A stretch of DNA of 64,000 nucleotides, taken from NCBI RefSeq assembly GCF_014873915.1, contig NZ_JADBEJ010000004.1, positions 1,240,001 through 1,304,000 on the forward strand, given 5' to 3'. The stretch is from Amycolatopsis roodepoortensis. Lineage in GTDB: Bacteria > Actinomycetota > Actinomycetes > Mycobacteriales > Pseudonocardiaceae. The notes under the pieces were generated by a model that was not told where the DNA came from, searched no databases, and saw only the letters and a program-made list of their open reading frames with translations. This document shows, one piece after another, positions 63,926 to 64,000 of the stretch (the first letter of the stretch is position 1; every line of letters begins with the position of its first letter). The translations under genes were made by a program, and so were the position numbers.

Positions 63926-64000
63926 GGCGGGGTTTCCCTCAGGACGTAGCCCACTCCCCGCACCGTGTGGATCAGCCTCGGTTCGTTCCCAGCCTCGGTC
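63922..64000 (-). CDS. Response regulator, C-terminal end only (MprA-like)
   Basis: The last 25 residues are visible: RLIHTVRGVGYVLRETPP-stop. GVGYVLR is the conserved end of the OmpR/PhoB winged helix. The rest lies beyond the window. Coupled to the kinase by a GTGA overlap, so it is the partner of the MprB-like protein. Confidence 0.9.
   Translation of the reverse strand, partial: TEAGNEPRLIHTVRGVGYVLRETPP

Overview
The window is about 70% GC, with pervasive GTG starts, 1-4 bp stop/start overlaps, actinobacterial core genes (MprAB/HtrA-like pair, MT0933-type antitoxin-like protein, mycothiol-type ArsC-like protein) and long modular polyketide synthases. It is the chromosome of a filamentous actinomycete, most likely Amycolatopsis or a close pseudonocardial relative. 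The genus is inferred from overall style and from the terminator-like repeats, not from a marker gene. No rRNA, complete tRNA, CRISPR array or intact insertion sequence was seen.

Region 1 (1-11181, + strand) is one tightly coupled operon for tryptophan-derived aromatic chemistry. It holds a partial FAD monooxygenase, tryptophan 2,3-dioxygenase, a larger second TDO-superfamily protein with a changed distal pocket, an O-methyltransferase, and paralogues of TrpD, TrpC and TrpA that have each lost hallmark active-site residues. These are followed by a 2-aminobenzoyl-CoA monooxygenase/reductase-like flavoprotein with a shortened second half, a PaaK-type ligase, a 78-aa protein and a benzoate-CoA-ligase-type enzyme. 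The set points to a modified anthranilate made by tryptophan catabolism and activated as a CoA thioester. A perfect 21-bp hairpin ends the operon.

Region 2 (11266-35763) is a type I PKS on three proteins, two on the minus strand and one divergent on the plus strand. The predicted line is KSQ-AT(dead)-ACP; KS-AT(methylmalonyl)-DH-KR-ACP; KS-AT(malonyl)-KR-ACP // KS-AT(malonyl)-DH-ER-KR-ACP // KS-AT(methylmalonyl)-ACP-TE. A P450 sits upstream of the second protein and a PPOX-fold flavoprotein follows the first. The loading AT is visibly degenerate, which fits a starter supplied by the region 1 ligases, but this link is an inference.

Region 3 (35769-44482, minus strand) is a second, unusual biosynthetic operon. 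In transcription order it holds a glycosyltransferase/epimerase-like fusion, a SenB-family (TIGR04348-like) glycosyltransferase, YcaO, TfuA, a 48-aa ORF overlapping both neighbours by four bases, an MFS exporter, an acyltransferase-3 and a P450. YcaO+TfuA normally make peptide thioamides, so the 48-aa ORF is a candidate RiPP precursor. A SenB-like enzyme without SenA or SenC next to it is the oddest part of the window.

Region 4 (44681-46100) has an ArsC-like protein and about 1 kb of decay, with remnants of a DUF1905-like gene and a PLP-enzyme gene, marking the edge of the accessory DNA.

Region 5 (46100-64000) is mostly housekeeping. It includes a CIRCE-controlled FmdB zinc ribbon, a SAF-domain protein, MscL, MoaB/MogA, a sugar epimerase, a metallo-hydrolase, a serine hydrolase, a two-component system, a multi-TM protein, and a five-gene operon (GT2, TIGR04282, methyltransferase, membrane molybdo-oxidoreductase, membrane protein). 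It ends with an HtrA protease, DeoR regulator, VOC protein, a divergent LspA, and the MprB-like kinase with the tail of its regulator. The htrA promoter carries a TCCTGAG direct repeat one helical turn apart, a plausible MprA-type site.
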